Below, piece after piece: positions 6,542 to 7,635 of a DNA stretch of 7,635 nucleotides (the first letter of the stretch is position 1; every line of letters starts with the position of its first letter). The notes under the pieces were generated by a model. It ran no database searches. It worked only from the letters and a program-made list of their open reading frames with translations, and was not told where the DNA came from. The position numbers and the translations under genes are program-made. Source of the DNA: Chloroflexota bacterium (lineage in GTDB: Bacteria; Chloroflexota; Anaerolineae; UBA4142); NCBI GenBank assembly GCA_023380675.1, contig JAMCRS010000108.1:1-7635 (forward strand), written 5' to 3'.

Positions 6542-7605
6542 GACCCTCTCGCTCTTGGTGTTGCAGATATTTTCATCAAGAAGCGTCTGGCGATATTCGG
6601 ACCGATGCAAAAGGCTGCGCTGATCGAATCGTCGAAGGTCTATTCGCACAACTTCATGAAGCGCTATGGGATTCCATCACCTCGCGGGGAAGTGTTCAGG
6701 GATCCGAAACACGCGAAATACTACGCCGAAAAGCTTGGCGGTAGGTGTGTCATCAAAGCGGATGGTCTATGCAAAGGCAAAGGCGTTAGCCTGCCTGATT
6801 TCATCGAGGATGCCTTTGAAGCGATCGATGAGAAATTCAAAGATCAGCCGGATTCCCCGATCCTCATCCAGGAAAGACTCGACGGGACCGAGGTTTCGCT
6901 TCACGCGCTCTGCAATGTCGGGAACGCCTACCAATTTCCGACCTCGCAGGATCATAAGCATCTTCTTGCTGGCGATCAGGGTCCGATGACGGTGGTATGG
7001 GTGCGTATTTCCCAACGCCATTCGTGCACAACGGACTTCTTGAGAGAATCAACGAAGATGTCATCGCTCGCTGGCATGATGGATGCGTGGCCGAGGGCAT
7101 TGATTACCGAGGTCTCCTGTATCCGGGTGTCATGCTTACGGCCAAGGGCTTGAAGGTCCTAGAATTCAACGCACGTTTCGGCGATCCTGAGGCTCAGGCA
7201 TATCTGTCAAGACTTGGCTCTGACCTGTTCGAGGTTCTCTACGCGTGCTCATCAGACGGCGGTTCCAGTCATGTCAAATTGGAATGGCTACCGGGCGCTG
7301 CGGTCTGCATCGTGCTTGCCTCAAAGGGATATCCGAAAGGGCAGTGCAATGACCAGATTATCTGGGGGCTCGACCGAGTCGCCAAGATGGACAGCGTCAA
7401 AGTCTTCCACGCCGGCACGAAACGTATGGGCCGGATGTTCGGGACGAACGGAGGGCGGGTACTCGGTGTCACTGCCTGGGGCGAGACTCTCGAAGTTGCC
7501 CAGAAACGGGCTTATGCGGCTGCCAACGAGATTCATTTCAATGGCAAGCAGATGCGGCCCGATATTGGTGACAAGGCGATCAAGTTCACTTCGGGCGTGG
7601 TGTGA
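6542..7605 (+). pseudogene. purD: Phosphoribosylamine-glycine ligase (GAR synthetase), 5'-truncated and frameshifted
   Basis: PurD joins glycine to phosphoribosylamine with ATP in purine synthesis. Recognisable PurD sequence starts at DPLALGVADIF (codon 6542), in the region of about residue 80-85 of a ~430-residue family, so the N domain is missing. Then come LAIFGP, the ATP-grasp segment CVIKADGLCKGKGV, ILIQERLDGTEVSL and TSQDHKHLLAGDQGPMT. At about 6990 the frame changes: one G is missing where MTGGMGAY is expected. The second frame continues MGAYFPTPFV, the metal-binding region VLEFNARFGDPEAQA, VFHAGTK and TNGGRVLGVTA to a TGA at 7603-7605. No start codon with a ribosome binding site serves the truncated gene. 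Base composition is lower than in its neighbours (row from 6781 is 28/60 GC), which suggests foreign origin or a chimeric join. As read it cannot encode an active enzyme. Confidence 0.9.
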
Positions 7606-7635
7606 ATCCGCCACAGTCATCTCACATCCTCACTG

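Noticed and set aside
5405..7153. Plus-strand open frame of 582 codons that appears to join a novel N-terminus to PurD
   Set aside because: The first ~380 codons are antisense to the histidine kinase, the divergent spacer and the membrane gene in a wrong frame. Only the part after 6542 is PurD. The frame is open by chance.

Overview
This is GC-rich bacterial DNA that looks like a Chloroflexota-type genome or metagenomic contig. The pointers are a very large BTAD/ATPase/TPR regulator, a NarL-type two-component pair, a DUF3800-like remnant, and start codons placed right behind TATAAT boxes. The phylum is an inference from gene style; nothing here fixes the taxonomy.

Layout. Positions 1-2919 (minus) hold the first 973 codons of a SARP/MalT-like regulator: winged-helix DNA-binding domain, BTAD, AAA-type ATPase and TPR repeats. 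Its C-terminus lies beyond the left edge. A strong promoter (TCGACA - 16 bp - TATAAT) sits so close to its GTG that the mRNA is probably leaderless. Positions 2955-4181 have no intact gene. They hold a 113-bp nested inverted repeat built on a CCCGTTTTCT core, a separate 13-bp inverted repeat, and the decayed remnant of what looks like a DUF3800 gene. Positions 4182-6130 (minus) are a two-component operon. A membrane histidine kinase (HisKA_3/HATPase_c) is split by a frameshift near 5341, and an intact NarL/LuxR response regulator follows 12 nt behind it. Its -10 box also lies just before the start codon. The 169-bp divergent spacer before 6300 carries a cluster of GTCC/GGAC palindromes.

Right end. 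From 6300 (plus) a small membrane-protein gene starts with a good ribosome binding site. At about 6541 it runs out of frame into a purD (phosphoribosylamine-glycine ligase) gene that lacks its first ~80-85 codons and has a further 1-nt frameshift at about 6990. Base composition drops sharply across the join: the row from 6421 is 46/60 GC and the row from 6781 is 28/60. The join is therefore a gene-fusing rearrangement, an insertion of foreign DNA, or an assembly chimera.

How it fits together. The window is regulatory at its core: a one-component ATPase regulator and a two-component system next to a small membrane protein that might be its target. Decayed and rearranged DNA lies between and beside them. 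I see no intact, clearly new multi-gene system. The best leads are the split kinase, the purD junction, the apparent leaderless promoters and the nested intergenic repeat.
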